In this document: in pieces, positions 1-9,342 of the stretch
How positions within the stretch are numbered: position 1 is the stretch's first letter
How the letters are laid out: each line of letters opens with the position of its first letter
Assembly (NCBI GenBank): GCA_041667115.1
Contig: JBAYFO010000016.1
Location: 1 to 62,075 of the forward strand
Source of the DNA: UBA1563 sp041667115
GTDB lineage: Bacteria > Bacteroidota > Ignavibacteria > Ignavibacteriales > Ignavibacteriaceae
Reading direction: 5' to 3'
DNA: 62,075 bases
Position numbers and translations under genes: made by a program
Notes under the pieces: model-generated
What the model was told of the DNA's origin: nothing
Seen by the model: the letters and a program-made list of their open reading frames with translations, nothing else
The model's database searches: none

Positions 1-295
1 TCCCCGATTCATCAAGTAAAGAAAGAAATATCGAACCATAATTTTCTTTGCCGATTAGTCCAACCGGAACCGGAATTCCTTCAAGCCGGGTGATATTCAA
101 AGCGCAATTTGCCGCTCCGCCGAAACGGTAAAATTCATTATCAACTTCAACAACAGGAACGGGTGCTTCAGGCGAAATCCTTTTCACTTCTCCCCAAAAA
201 TAACAGTCAAGCATCATATCGCCGATGACCGCAATTTTTTTCCCCTTAAAATTCTTTTTGATCTTCTGTAAACGGGATTTTGAAATAGAAACCAT
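1..295 (-). CDS. rfaE1: D-glycero-beta-D-manno-heptose-7-phosphate kinase (RfaE1/HldE kinase domain), 5' part only
   Basis: This is the N-terminal 98 codons of a PfkB/ribokinase-fold sugar kinase; the rest lies beyond the left edge. It starts at the ATG at 293-295 and opens with a short basic leader, then a VIGDMMLDCYFWGEV strand, the RISPEAPVPVVEV segment and FRFGGAAN-like glycine-rich substrate loop (here YRFGGAANCALNI) that are diagnostic for the heptose-7-phosphate kinases of ADP-heptose (LPS inner core) synthesis. In this family the enzyme phosphorylates heptose-7-phosphate at C1 in the cytoplasm. Whether an adenylyltransferase domain is fused at the C-terminus (HldE type) cannot be seen. 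It points away from the following gene, so a promoter region lies in 296-582. Confidence 0.85.
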   Translation of the reverse strand, partial: MVSISKSRLQKIKKNFKGKKIAVIGDMMLDCYFWGEVKRISPEAPVPVVEVDNEFYRFGGAANCALNITRLEGIPVPVGLIGKENYGSIFLSLLDESG

Positions 296-445
296 ACCAT
301 CTTTTACTTGTGATTTAATGTTGTAAAGATAAGGAGAAAATCTCTGTAGGGAAAGTTACGCGGGGGTCTCTTTTAAACGGTTGCTCTTTCTGAAAATTAA
401 TTTGATTTCTTGCTCTTGTTCATACTTTTTGATTTTACGCAAAGA

Positions 446-483
446 AGTCAGAATACTGTAGTCAGAATACTGTAGTCAGAATG
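446..483. repeat. 14-bp tandem repeat (2 x 7 nt), 2.7 copies
   Basis: The unit AGTCAGAATACTGT is present at 446-459 and 460-473, and a third copy breaks off after about nine bases (474-483). It lies in the intergenic region before the secreted-protein gene at 583. The period is a multiple of 7, like other simple repeats in this window (20815-20851, 33960-33991, 36966-36993). The core GTATTC (on the other strand) recurs in the DNA coding for T9SS tails. Confidence 0.8.
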
Positions 484-582
484 TGCTGCAATATTTTCAA
501 ATCCTTTATTCTGAATTCTGTATTCTTTTTTATAAGTTTACACCAAGGTTTGAAATGATTAACCAAATTTGAGGGATTTACT

Positions 583-2397
583 ATGAAAAAGTTACATCTG
601 ATTCTTTTAACGGTAATTGCTATTCTCTCGATTCCAGTATCTGCTTTTGCGGAAGAGACAATCAACCACACCACCCTAACTTCCAAAACTATTCTCGTAA
701 CCTTTTCAGTTAATATGGAATTGGGGAGATTGACTGGATTATTTAATCCTCTGACAGATACCGTTTCAGTTGGTGGAAATTTTAATGGATGGGAAAAAGC
801 CACCATGACGGTTTTACAATCAAATTCCAATTTTTACCAGACAACCGTTTCGGTTCTTACATCAGTTCAAGATACCATCCGTTTTAGTTTCTGTTATTCA
901 CCGGATATTTGGGAAGTTGTTGCTATACGAGAATATGTTGTAACTCAAACCGATTACGATAGGGGCTCTGCTCTTTTAGATACCATTGGGTTTAATTCAG
1001 TATCACTTGCAGATTTTCCTATCGAAGTCGATTTCAGATGTAACATGAGCGTACAAATGAAAGAAGGAAAATTTGTAAGAGGTGATAAAGTATTTGTGCG
1101 CGGAGATTTTAACGGGTGGAGCGGAATTGACTTTGAACTAAAAGACGTCGACGGCGATTCAATTTATTCTAGGATTTTCCCCAATTTTAAAAGGGATCAA
1201 TCGATTGCATTCAAGTTTGTCCTCAACCATGCTGGAAATGATATTTGGGAAACTACTGACAATAGAACATTAACTGTTTCAATTTGGGGAAGAAATATTT
1301 ATACCGTTTATTGGGAAGATGAGAGTGTTTACAAATCAACCAAAACAATTCAGATAACTTTTAGCGTCAATGTAGAATTGCAACGGTTGGCAGGTCTATT
1401 TAATCCTGCAACAGATTCTGTCTCTGTTAGAGGAACATTTAATGATTGGCAAAATACATGGATGCATCCAACGCCTAACAACCCAGATGTTTGTACAACA
1501 ACAGTTGCTGTTGATGCCGAACTTGGAGATACCATAAGCTTCAAATTTTTCATTACCCCAATTACTTGGGAAGATGATTATAGTTACCCTCAGTTAAATA
1601 GATTCATTGCCGTTTCTCAAGAAATCTACGATTCTAGTTTCGTAGAATATTCTACTGTATTTAATAACTGGTTTAGACCGTTGGCTAACGATTGTACTGT
1701 TCTATTTATTTGCAACACGAATGGCGCTAAAATAAAAGAGATGCCTGAAGGAACACCGTTTAAGACTCTCCACCTCTTTGGAAATAACACCCCGCTGAAG
1801 TGGCCAGAATCCGGCTGGCCGAATAGTGATAGTACATTGGGTGTCCAGATGTACGATGACGGAACACACGGAGATAAAATCGCTGGTGACAATATTTTCT
1901 CGAATCAAATTACCTTTCAGAAATATTCTACAGCAATTATTAAGTATAAGTATAGTGCAAATTGGGGATTACCAGAAAACGGTGGATCAAACAACAACGA
2001 GGGGTCTGAGATGAACAGAATCCTTTACATCATTAAGGGTGTCTCGAATGAGGCATTGGAAGATACTTTTGGAATAACCCGTTCAAAGTACTTAACTAAC
2101 GTAGATTCTTATGAAATACCGTTGCCAGCATCTTATAATCTTGAGCAAAATTACCCTAACCCGTTTAATCCGTCAACAAACATTGAGTATTCTGTTGTTG
2201 GAACTCAACATGTAACGCTAAAGGTATATGATATTCTTGGGAACGAGGTTGCTACATTAGTTAATGATGTACGATCATCCGGGAACTACAAAGTTCCATT
2301 CAATAGCATGAGAAATGAATTAAGCAGCGGAATATATTTTTACCAACTCTGCGCCGGAGATTTTGTTCAAACTAAGAAGATGATTTTGCTGAGGTGA
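583..2397 (+). CDS. Secreted protein with repeated starch-binding-like modules and T9SS type A sorting domain
   Basis: A 604-aa protein with a clear signal peptide (basic MKK start, hydrophobic core, cleavage near residue 23). Three homologous beta-sandwich modules follow at about 35-125, 147-240 and 257-345. Each carries a VTFSVNMEL- or VDFRCNMSV-like strand and a glycine/asparagine-rich G-x-FN-x-W motif (GGNFNGW, RGDFNGWSG, RGTFNDW) as in CBM20/CBM48-like glucan-binding domains. A fourth module spans about 365-480. The last 80 residues form a T9SS sorting domain (NYPNPFNPSTNIEYSV, then LSSGIYFYQL, ending QTKKMILLR). No catalytic domain is recognised, so a carbohydrate-binding surface protein is the best inference. 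Start chosen at the ATG at 583, with a GAGGGA ribosome-binding site 7 nt upstream. It converges on the propeller gene at 2422. Confidence 0.8.
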   Translation: MKKLHLILLTVIAILSIPVSAFAEETINHTTLTSKTILVTFSVNMELGRLTGLFNPLTDTVSVGGNFNGWEKATMTVLQSNSNFYQTTVSVLTSVQDTIRFSFCYSPDIWEVVAIREYVVTQTDYDRGSALLDTIGFNSVSLADFPIEVDFRCNMSVQMKEGKFVRGDKVFVRGDFNGWSGIDFELKDVDGDSIYSRIFPNFKRDQSIAFKFVLNHAGNDIWETTDNRTLTVSIWGRNIYTVYWEDESVYKSTKTIQITFSVNVELQRLAGLFNPATDSVSVRGTFNDWQNTWMHPTPNNPDVCTTTVAVDAELGDTISFKFFITPITWEDDYSYPQLNRFIAVSQEIYDSSFVEYSTVFNNWFRPLANDCTVLFICNTNGAKIKEMPEGTPFKTLHLFGNNTPLKWPESGWPNSDSTLGVQMYDDGTHGDKIAGDNIFSNQITFQKYSTAIIKYKYSANWGLPENGGSNNNEGSEMNRILYIIKGVSNEALEDTFGITRSKYLTNVDSYEIPLPASYNLEQNYPNPFNPSTNIEYSVVGTQHVTLKVYDILGNEVATLVNDVRSSGNYKVPFNSMRNELSSGIYFYQLCAGDFVQTKKMILLR

Positions 2398-2421
2398 TAA
2401 ATAACGGAAACACGATTTCGT

Positions 2422-3519
2422 TTATTTCGTTTTAACTTTTTTCTTTCCACCCCAGAACGCCAACGGATTTGTAATCTTAACTTTTGTTAATCCGGTTTCT
2501 GTTCCTAACCACATCCACGTCCCGTCAAAGTAAAGCGAAAGAATTGAATTTGAGGAAAGATTAATGTCATCCGGATTTATGCGAGTAATTTTTCCTGTTG
2601 CCGTGTTGAACAACGCTAACCCCCTGCCATATTCTTTTTTGTTTTTCTTATCGAACTGGTAACAGCCCAACCAAAGTAAACTGCCCGTTTTTTCCATAGC
2701 GGAAATTCCGTTCGCAGGCAGGCCGTTTCTTTTATCGAATCTTTCCCATAACGCCCTCCGGTTAAAGCGGAACAGTCCGCCAACATTAAACTCCGGATTT
2801 TCGCTTGTAATAAATTCATCCGTGCCAAACCAAATATAATTCTTCTCAAATAAGATATCGGAAACAGAAACCGCATCACCAACACCGCGGAAAGCATTCC
2901 GCTGATTGTTGTAAAAAACCAGTTGTGATTTATCTTCCAGCACTCTTGATTTATCATAGCGAAAGACACCTCCCTCGGTTCCAAACCAAATGTACTCATT
3001 CCCGTCACTCCGGATAACTTTTACGTTATTCGTTCGTGAGTCTTTGCCGAACGTAATATCAAAGTCGTCATATTTTTGTTTCTCAATATCAAAACGGGTT
3101 AAATTTATAAACCTGCCGATCCACAAAATATTTTCTTTCTCATCATAATAGAGAGAGCGGATCCAATTGCCGTATTCGCCGCCGGCTCCAAATTTTCTTT
3201 TCCGCCAGAGCTTTCGTTTTCGATCGAAAATCATCAGCCCATCGGTTGTCCCTGCCCAAATATAATCCTTGCTTGCAGCGATACAGTAAAACAAATCTTC
3301 TGTTAAGGAATTATCTTTTGTTGAATAGGTAATCCATTTGTTTTCTTTGTAAAGATATTGCGAGATGCCTTGTCCGTATGTTGAAAACCAAAGCGAATTT
3401 CCGTCTGTAGTAATCCCGTTGACCGAAGCTCCTTCAAAAAAAGATTCATACTCAACCTGCGCGGAAAGTTCAAACTGAAAGAAAAGAAAAGAAATAAAGA
3501 GAAGAAATATTTTATTCAT
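2422..3519 (-). CDS. Secreted two-component-regulator-type beta-propeller protein
   Basis: A 365-aa protein with a signal peptide (about residues 1-20) followed almost entirely by repeats of the Reg_prop type: short blocks such as SLWFSTYGQGIS, YIWAGTTDGLMIFD, YIWFGTEGGVFRYD and MWLGTETGLTKVK, about seven blades. This propeller is normally the periplasmic sensor part of hybrid kinases such as the one at 26993-30109, but here there is no Y_Y_Y domain, membrane helix or kinase. The protein ends shortly after the last blade with a basic tail. It may be a stand-alone ligand-binding protein or the remnant of a kinase. It faces the T9SS gene at 583 tail to tail, with 24 bp between stops. Confidence 0.75.
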   Translation of the reverse strand: MNKIFLLFISFLFFQFELSAQVEYESFFEGASVNGITTDGNSLWFSTYGQGISQYLYKENKWITYSTKDNSLTEDLFYCIAASKDYIWAGTTDGLMIFDRKRKLWRKRKFGAGGEYGNWIRSLYYDEKENILWIGRFINLTRFDIEKQKYDDFDITFGKDSRTNNVKVIRSDGNEYIWFGTEGGVFRYDKSRVLEDKSQLVFYNNQRNAFRGVGDAVSVSDILFEKNYIWFGTDEFITSENPEFNVGGLFRFNRRALWERFDKRNGLPANGISAMEKTGSLLWLGCYQFDKKNKKEYGRGLALFNTATGKITRINPDDINLSSNSILSLYFDGTWMWLGTETGLTKVKITNPLAFWGGKKKVKTK

Positions 3520-3615
3520 TGGTATAAGAAACCCGGGAAACCGTTTGCGAATGATTGAATGGATGCATGATGCTGTAAAATTATTACTTTGATGAACATA
3601 AAACCAGGCAATCTC

Positions 3616-4344
3616 TTATTCCATGAAGGAAATTTTAAAGTGATTTTCAAATCCGCTCTTTAATGATTCACAGAGGAAGTCATAATCGGTTGGTCTATCA
3701 AGAATCGTTTCAAGTTCGATGGTTTTCTTTTCCAGGTCATCTTTCACTTCAAATTTTTCCTGTTCACTTCCGTTAAGATATTCATACATCTTCCGGTGAT
3801 ATTTTCCGCAGAGAATTGAGCCGTGCTGTAAAATAATATTTCCAAGCTTGCGCTGTGCACTGCCGATTAATTTTTTTCCTTCATATTTTATCTCGCTTCG
3901 CGCGGAAGTAGCAAAGCAGGCAACCCCTTTTCCCTCTTTGTAAATTGAAGAAAAATCGGGCTGCTGTGTTTCAAGTTCGGCTTCTGATAAACGCTCGTCG
4001 TAAAGGTACAATCCGTTAAGCAACGCATAATTTATTTCGCGGTAAATCTCGGAAGGTGTAAGAGCTGCCCCCAAAGGAATTACAACCGAGTAGGTAATTT
4101 CTTTTGCGTGAAGAATCGCTCTGCCGCCGGTTGGGCGCTGCACAACATCAACAACGTCTTTTTTAGTTTTGTCAAGATCGATCGACTCGAATGACTGATT
4201 GGCTCCGAGTGAAATGCAATACGGTTTCCAGCGGTACAAACGGAAGTACGCTTCATCTTCTTTGCAAGTAGTTGCAAGCTGAAGATCAAATTCCATATTA
4301 AACATTCCGGTTTGAAAACCGGAATTAATAAAATGCCATTTCAC
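3616..4344 (-). CDS. lipM: Octanoyltransferase, LipM-like (biotin/lipoate A/B protein ligase family)
   Basis: A 242-aa member of the LplA/LipM/BirA fold. Visible signatures are QRPTGGRAILHAKEITYSVV (residues about 69-88; substrate-binding loop and conserved His), the Lys-containing GKKLIGSAQR, and LQHGSIL. A cysteine in GVACFATSARSEI (residue about 143) sits where LipM/LipL octanoyltransferases carry the acyl-thioester cysteine, just before the conserved Lys. This favours octanoyl transfer from ACP to lipoyl domains over ATP-dependent lipoate ligation; the usual extra C-terminal ligase domain is also absent. The start overlaps the lpxA stop by 4 bp (ATGA), so it is translationally coupled to the lipid A operon. 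The link is that both lipoate and lipid A draw acyl chains from acyl-ACP. Confidence 0.75.
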   Translation of the reverse strand: MKWHFINSGFQTGMFNMEFDLQLATTCKEDEAYFRLYRWKPYCISLGANQSFESIDLDKTKKDVVDVVQRPTGGRAILHAKEITYSVVIPLGAALTPSEIYREINYALLNGLYLYDERLSEAELETQQPDFSSIYKEGKGVACFATSARSEIKYEGKKLIGSAQRKLGNIILQHGSILCGKYHRKMYEYLNGSEQEKFEVKDDLEKKTIELETILDRPTDYDFLCESLKSGFENHFKISFME

Positions 4345-5117
4345 TTTCCTATGATTCCTCTTTTACTTTCGTTAAGAAACGCGAGCACTTCATTGGCAAG
4401 CGGTTCTTTGCCGAACTCTGCAATAATTCTTTCTTTCGCCTGTGTAACATTCAGTTGAGAACGGAAAATCAATTGATATATATTTTTTAACAATTGTATT
4501 TGTTCATTTGAAAATCCTCTTCGCCGTAAACCTACGACGTTCAATCCTTCATATTGTATCGGCTCTTGAGCAGCAAGAATAAAGGGGGGAACATCCTTTG
4601 TAACCCGGTAGCCGCCGCCGATCATGCAATGTTTTCCAACCTTGCAGAATTGATGTACGGGAGTCATCCCACCGATAATCGTCCAATCATCAATAAATAC
4701 ATGCCCGGCAAGTTGTACACCGTTCGCTAAAATACACTTATCTCCAACATGGCAATCGTGGGCAACATGCGAGTAAGCCATCATCAGCACATTGCTTCCG
4801 ATTTTTGTTAACCGCGTTTCTTTTGTGCCTCGGTGAACTGTAACAAATTCGTGGATGACCGTTTCATCCCCTATTTCCGCTATCGATTCGTCGTTATCGA
4901 ATTTCAAATCCTGCGGAATGTGCGCGATAGAAGCCGACTGGTAAATCTTTACTTTCTTGCCAATACGTGCGCCGTCATAAATTACTGCATGCGGACCAAT
5001 GTATGTGTCATCGTTAATGATAACGTTGTCTTTAATAATTGCGTATGCGTCAACACGGACGTTGGCTCCTAATTGGGCTTTCGGACTAACAATTGCGGTT
5101 GGATGTATTTCTGTCAT
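4341..5117 (-). CDS. lpxA: Acyl-ACP--UDP-N-acetylglucosamine O-acyltransferase
   Basis: LpxA performs the first step of lipid A synthesis: it transfers a 3-hydroxyacyl chain from ACP to the 3-OH of UDP-GlcNAc. The 258-aa length is normal. It opens with IHPTAIVSPKAQLGANVRVDAYAII and shows the left-handed beta-helix of hexapeptide repeats. The segment MAYSHVAHDCHVG holds the catalytic histidine region, followed by the family-typical GGGYRVTKDVPPF and a helical C-terminal region (GLNVVGLRRRGFS). It lies 12 bp downstream of lpxC-fabZ and overlaps the lipM-like gene by 4 bp, so the three form one leftward operon. Confidence 0.95.
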   Translation of the reverse strand: MTEIHPTAIVSPKAQLGANVRVDAYAIIKDNVIINDDTYIGPHAVIYDGARIGKKVKIYQSASIAHIPQDLKFDNDESIAEIGDETVIHEFVTVHRGTKETRLTKIGSNVLMMAYSHVAHDCHVGDKCILANGVQLAGHVFIDDWTIIGGMTPVHQFCKVGKHCMIGGGYRVTKDVPPFILAAQEPIQYEGLNVVGLRRRGFSNEQIQLLKNIYQLIFRSQLNVTQAKERIIAEFGKEPLANEVLAFLNESKRGIIGK

Positions 5118-5129
5118 TTTATTTTGCTA

Positions 5130-6542
5130 TCAATTTTGTGGTTTTTTATCTCTATCAACTATAGCAGCCATAAAATCTGCCTCGGCTACCAGAAGGTCAT
5201 TCACATAAGCTTTTCCGCTCATGGATACAATTTTACTTTTCTTGTTCACCAGTTCAACTTCAAGCGTTAAGAGATCACCGGGAACGACCGGCTTTCTGAA
5301 TTTCGCATTATTGATCTGCATAAACATGACAAGTTTTTCTTCCGGGTTTGGTAATGAATTAAGGAGAAGAATTCCACCGGTTTGCGCCATCGACTCAATA
5401 ATTAAAACGCCCGGCATAATCGGTTGCCCCGGGAAATGCCCCTGGAAAAACGGTTCGTTAATCGAGACGCATTTTTCGCCGATTACTTTTTTATCCATAT
5501 CAAGATGTGTGATTTTGTCAACCAGAAGAAATGGATATCTGTGCGGAAGAATTTTCATGATTGCATTAACATCAAAAACAACGCCTTCTTTTTTTACATG
5601 CTGAAATTTGCGTACGAGTTTTTTCTGCTGATATAATTTGCGGATCATTTTGGCAAATTCCACATTAGCTTTGTGTCCGGGGCGTGCTGCTAAAATTTGT
5701 GCTTTAATCGGAACGCCGATAAGTGCCAGATCGCCAATCATATCAAGCAGTTTGTGGCGGACAGGTTCATTTCTAAAATGCAAAATCTTATTGTTAAGAA
5801 TTCCGTTTCCCCCAATAGTAACTTCGTTTTCTATTCCCAGTTTAGTTCTTAATTGATCGAGTTCTCCTTCAACAACCGTCTTATCAACAATAACTACGGC
5901 ATTATCGATGTCTCCACCTTTGATCAATCCCCTGTCGGAGAGTTGTTCAACTTCACTTAAAAAACAGAATGTTCTAGCCGGGGCAAATTCGGAAACAAAT
6001 TCTTTTTCCAGATCGAAGAGTCCCGTATGCTGGCTTCCGAGCGCGGGATTTTGATAATCTACCATAACGGTAAGCCGATAGCTGTCAAGTGGAAGAGCAA
6101 CAATATCAACTTGTCTTTCTTCGTCATGAAACGTTACGGTTTCATCTATGATCAAATAATCTTTCGGTGCTTCCTGCTGAACGAATTCGGCTTCAAGTAA
6201 CTTTTCAACATAGGGCATAGCGCTTCCATCGCCAACCGGCGGTTCTATACCATCCAACTCGATGATGATGTTATCAATCTGTAAACCGACGACAGATGCA
6301 AGCACATGTTCAACCGTATGAACTTTTGCTTCGCCAATGCCTAAGGTTGTTCCGCGAGAAACATCTACGACGTAATCAACAAGTGCGGGAATTTCCGGGT
6401 TGCCGCCTAAGTCTGTACGGACAAATCGAATGCCGTAATTTTCCGGTGCCGGTTTAAATGTCATGGTACACGTTGTTCCCGTGTGAAGCCCTATTCCGGT
6501 AATGGCAACTGCATTTTTAATAGTTCTTTGCTGCTCTAACAT
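5130..6542 (-). CDS. lpxC-fabZ: Bifunctional UDP-3-O-acyl-N-acetylglucosamine deacetylase / 3-hydroxyacyl-ACP dehydratase (LpxC-FabZ fusion)
   Basis: A 470-aa fusion. Residues 1 to about 310 are LpxC: QRTIKNAVAITGIGLHTG at the start, the zinc-site HTVEHVLA (about residues 77-84) and HKLLDMIGDLALIG (the His-x3-Asp zinc ligands). LpxC deacetylates UDP-3-O-acyl-GlcNAc, the committed step of lipid A synthesis. Residues about 325-470 are FabZ: ILPHRYPFLLVD and GHFPGQPIMPGVLIIESMAQ, with the catalytic His and Glu of the hot-dog dehydratase. The fused form is known from the Bacteroidetes/Chlorobi group and joins fatty-acid elongation to lipid A supply. First gene of the leftward operon with lpxA and the lipM-like gene. 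Confidence 0.95.
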   Translation of the reverse strand: MLEQQRTIKNAVAITGIGLHTGTTCTMTFKPAPENYGIRFVRTDLGGNPEIPALVDYVVDVSRGTTLGIGEAKVHTVEHVLASVVGLQIDNIIIELDGIEPPVGDGSAMPYVEKLLEAEFVQQEAPKDYLIIDETVTFHDEERQVDIVALPLDSYRLTVMVDYQNPALGSQHTGLFDLEKEFVSEFAPARTFCFLSEVEQLSDRGLIKGGDIDNAVVIVDKTVVEGELDQLRTKLGIENEVTIGGNGILNNKILHFRNEPVRHKLLDMIGDLALIGVPIKAQILAARPGHKANVEFAKMIRKLYQQKKLVRKFQHVKKEGVVFDVNAIMKILPHRYPFLLVDKITHLDMDKKVIGEKCVSINEPFFQGHFPGQPIMPGVLIIESMAQTGGILLLNSLPNPEEKLVMFMQINNAKFRKPVVPGDLLTLEVELVNKKSKIVSMSGKAYVNDLLVAEADFMAAIVDRDKKPQN

Positions 6543-6676
6543 ACGCCTCGAATTTTTATTGAAGTTTTCTAATTTTCTCCTTTCAAAATACTAAAAAGAA
6601 GTGGAATGGAGAAAAAGTGTTGGTTGGTTGTTGTTTGTTGAAAGTTGTGCGTTGAATTGAATTTGCGGGGAAATTT

Positions 6677-6704
6677 TTGCTTGCACTTAAAGTTATAATA
6701 TTCT
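6677..6704 (+). promoter_or_regulatory. Possible sigma70-type promoter of the DUF3160 pair
   Basis: TTGCTT (6677-6682) and TATTCT (6699-6704) are separated by 16 bp, inside an AT-rich stretch about 30 bp before the ATG at 6734, which has a good GGAGG ribosome-binding site (6725-6729). It is the only such pair seen between the divergent lpxC-fabZ and DUF3160 genes. A call from consensus alone in an AT-rich genome is weak. Confidence 0.25.
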
Positions 6705-6733
6705 AAATTCCAGACGAAATTATCGGAGGTTTT

Positions 6734-9289
6734 ATGAAAAAGAAAATTACTGTTATCATTTTTTCTCTGCTGATATTCTTCTCAACTCTACTCTTTCCGC
6801 AGTCAAGCACTTTTAGCGTGGAAGCATACAAGCAATTTCTTTCAACGCATCAAAATATGGATGCCGGAGAACTTTTGCAGATGCACAATGCCGGAACTTT
6901 TCTAAATCAAATTCCGGCTCAAACACAAACCGCATTGTACCTCGACAGCATCGCAATTAAATATCAACTAACTGATTATGAAAAATTGCTGATTGAGAAA
7001 AACGGTTTTATGGTTTCTGACCGGTTGAAAACGCTTTCCGTTGGAGAATCTTTTATTGATATTTTTCGTAAAGATCTGCCCCTCTTTATTTCAACCGATG
7101 CAATTTTGCACTCGCTTCACTTGTCTTACGATAATATTTTAAAAGATGTTGAATTGGGTTACATCATTCCCAAGCTAAAAGAAATTTTGGATTTAATTCA
7201 TAAGCAATTACCGGTTCTTCAAACGCGTTACGCAGCAAAACCGGAAATGACAAAATCGCTTGAAGATATTGATTTGTATCTCGGCGTTGCTCAGAAACTA
7301 TTAAACGGCACTTCGAGTTATTATTATTCATCTAATACAACTAAACAGACAGAACTTCTTGATTTGATAAATTCTTATCAATTCAATAGCTATAAATTAT
7401 TTTCTGAAAACTGCAAAGATATAGATTTCAGTCAGTTTAAAGTACGTGGACATTATACGGATGAACATATACCGGAGCTTGGCAAATATTTTCAATCAAT
7501 GATGTGGCTTGGCAGAACTGAATTTTATTTAATCAGACCAAATGTTGATCCTTTGAATTGTCCGCGCCAAACTGATGCCGATATTCAACGGCAAATAATT
7601 GATGCACTGCTGCTTTCCGAAATGTTGAACTTGTCAGGTGCCCAAAATGCTTTTACGGAAATTGATGATGTGATTAAATTTTTCGTTGGTGAATCGGATA
7701 ATGTTACTTTCAATAACATAACCTTCCTTAAAAATGCCTTACAAATAAACGATCCAAGTGATTTGCTTGATACTAACAAAGTAAAAGATTTCCAAAATGA
7801 ATTAAAGAAAAACGATTTCGCCTATCAGCGAATTTTATCTCAAGTACTTGCCGCATCTGAAGTTGATTCAATCGTTCCCGCATCTGCTTTTCTTTTTCTC
7901 GGACAACGGTTCATTATCGATTCATACGTCTTCTCGCAAGTTACCTACGACAGAATTAAGTACAACAACACGTTTATCTTAAGAATGCTTCCCAATTCCC
8001 TTGATGCTCTTTTCGCTTTGGGAAATGATGCTTCGGCTCAACTTTTACAAACCGAACTTGAGCAATTTCATTATTCAACCAATCTTGCTTCACTTCGTTA
8101 TTTAATTGACGCTTACTCAGGAGATTTTTGGACAAGTTCAATGTACAATGCGTGGTTGCAAGCAATCCGTTCTTTAAATCCACCTACCGATAGAACAACA
8201 CTACCTTCATTTATGCAGACGGCAGCTTACTGGCAATCAAAAATGAATACCCAACTTGCCTCGTGGGCGCAATTACGGCATGATAATTTATTGTATGGAA
8301 AACAATCTTATTCCGGTGGAGCAAGTTGCTCTTTTCCTTTTGTATACGTTGAACCGTTTCCACAGTTTTATGAAAACTTAAAGGAATACTCGAATATCGC
8401 GAAGCAAAAATTTCAATCGCTCTCCTTCTCTCAAGATTATTATAAAGAACCAATGCTTAGATATTTTCAACGGTTATATGAAATTTCCGATACACTTGGA
8501 ACGATTGCTGAAAAAGAATTAAACAATCAAAAACTATCTCCGGAAGAAACGAAATTTCTTGAATGTACCATCACACTTAATCCTTGGGTAGCATGCGGTG
8601 AGCCATTGTACAACGGCTGGATTTTTTCTCTCTTCTATGGAGAATCGCATGAAGATGAGCGGGTTGTAGCGGATGTTCATACTGCCCCAACAGACGAGTC
8701 CGGAAATGTTGTCGGCTGGGTTAAACACGTTGGAACGGGAATGATGAATCTCGGTGTCTGGGTTACCAACAATCAAGATGCTCAACCAACCGCTTATGTT
8801 GGTCCCGCGTTAAGTTATTATGAATACACTTCAACAAATTTTTTACGCTTAACCGATGAGGAATGGAGAGCCTCATATAACTCTGCGGCGCTTCGTCCTT
8901 CTTTTGTTAATCTTTATTTAGCTGATTCCGCCGGAAACACAAAAGGTGATGGACCGATGTTGTTAACTTCAATCGAAGGAAAAGACAATCCCGTTTCTGA
9001 AATGAATTATTTGGTTGCGCAGAATTATCCTAATCCGTTTAACCCATCAACTATAATTAGTTTTACTATTCCCGATGCAATGGCAAACCAAAATGTTTCG
9101 TTAAAAATTTACAATATTAACGGAGAATTGATAAAAACATTTTTCGAGAAAGAACTTCCCGCAGGTAATTACGTTACCCGTTGGAATGGAACAAATGAAA
9201 CCGGTACAGCTGTTCCAAGCGGAGTTTATTTGTACAAAGTTGCGGTCGGAAATAATTTCGTTACCGGTAAAATGAGTTTAGTGAAATAA
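6734..9289 (+). CDS. DUF3160-family secreted protein with T9SS type A sorting domain (copy 1)
   Basis: An 851-aa protein with a signal peptide (residues 1 to about 22). The large central region (about 70-760) matches the DUF3160 family as I know it. Hallmarks are FISTDAILHSLHLSYDNIL, DIDFSQFKVRGHYTDEHIP, MMWLGRTEFYLI, the phrase SFMQTAAYWQSKMNTQLASW followed by AQLRHDNLLYGKQSY, and VYVEPFPQFYENL. It ends in an 80-residue T9SS sorting domain (NYPNPFNPSTIISFTIPDA to GKMSLVK). The function of DUF3160 is not known; many members are long, secreted and helical. It lies 53 bp upstream of a paralogue in the same direction, and the two share near-identical ends with a more divergent middle. Start at 6734 is supported by GGAGG and the signal peptide. 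Confidence 0.85.
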   Translation: MKKKITVIIFSLLIFFSTLLFPQSSTFSVEAYKQFLSTHQNMDAGELLQMHNAGTFLNQIPAQTQTALYLDSIAIKYQLTDYEKLLIEKNGFMVSDRLKTLSVGESFIDIFRKDLPLFISTDAILHSLHLSYDNILKDVELGYIIPKLKEILDLIHKQLPVLQTRYAAKPEMTKSLEDIDLYLGVAQKLLNGTSSYYYSSNTTKQTELLDLINSYQFNSYKLFSENCKDIDFSQFKVRGHYTDEHIPELGKYFQSMMWLGRTEFYLIRPNVDPLNCPRQTDADIQRQIIDALLLSEMLNLSGAQNAFTEIDDVIKFFVGESDNVTFNNITFLKNALQINDPSDLLDTNKVKDFQNELKKNDFAYQRILSQVLAASEVDSIVPASAFLFLGQRFIIDSYVFSQVTYDRIKYNNTFILRMLPNSLDALFALGNDASAQLLQTELEQFHYSTNLASLRYLIDAYSGDFWTSSMYNAWLQAIRSLNPPTDRTTLPSFMQTAAYWQSKMNTQLASWAQLRHDNLLYGKQSYSGGASCSFPFVYVEPFPQFYENLKEYSNIAKQKFQSLSFSQDYYKEPMLRYFQRLYEISDTLGTIAEKELNNQKLSPEETKFLECTITLNPWVACGEPLYNGWIFSLFYGESHEDERVVADVHTAPTDESGNVVGWVKHVGTGMMNLGVWVTNNQDAQPTAYVGPALSYYEYTSTNFLRLTDEEWRASYNSAALRPSFVNLYLADSAGNTKGDGPMLLTSIEGKDNPVSEMNYLVAQNYPNPFNPSTIISFTIPDAMANQNVSLKIYNINGELIKTFFEKELPAGNYVTRWNGTNETGTAVPSGVYLYKVAVGNNFVTGKMSLVK

Positions 9290-9342
9290 TTTTAACTTAA
9301 ATTAAATGGTTTTCTTTACATTTTTAATTATGAGGGAATAAC

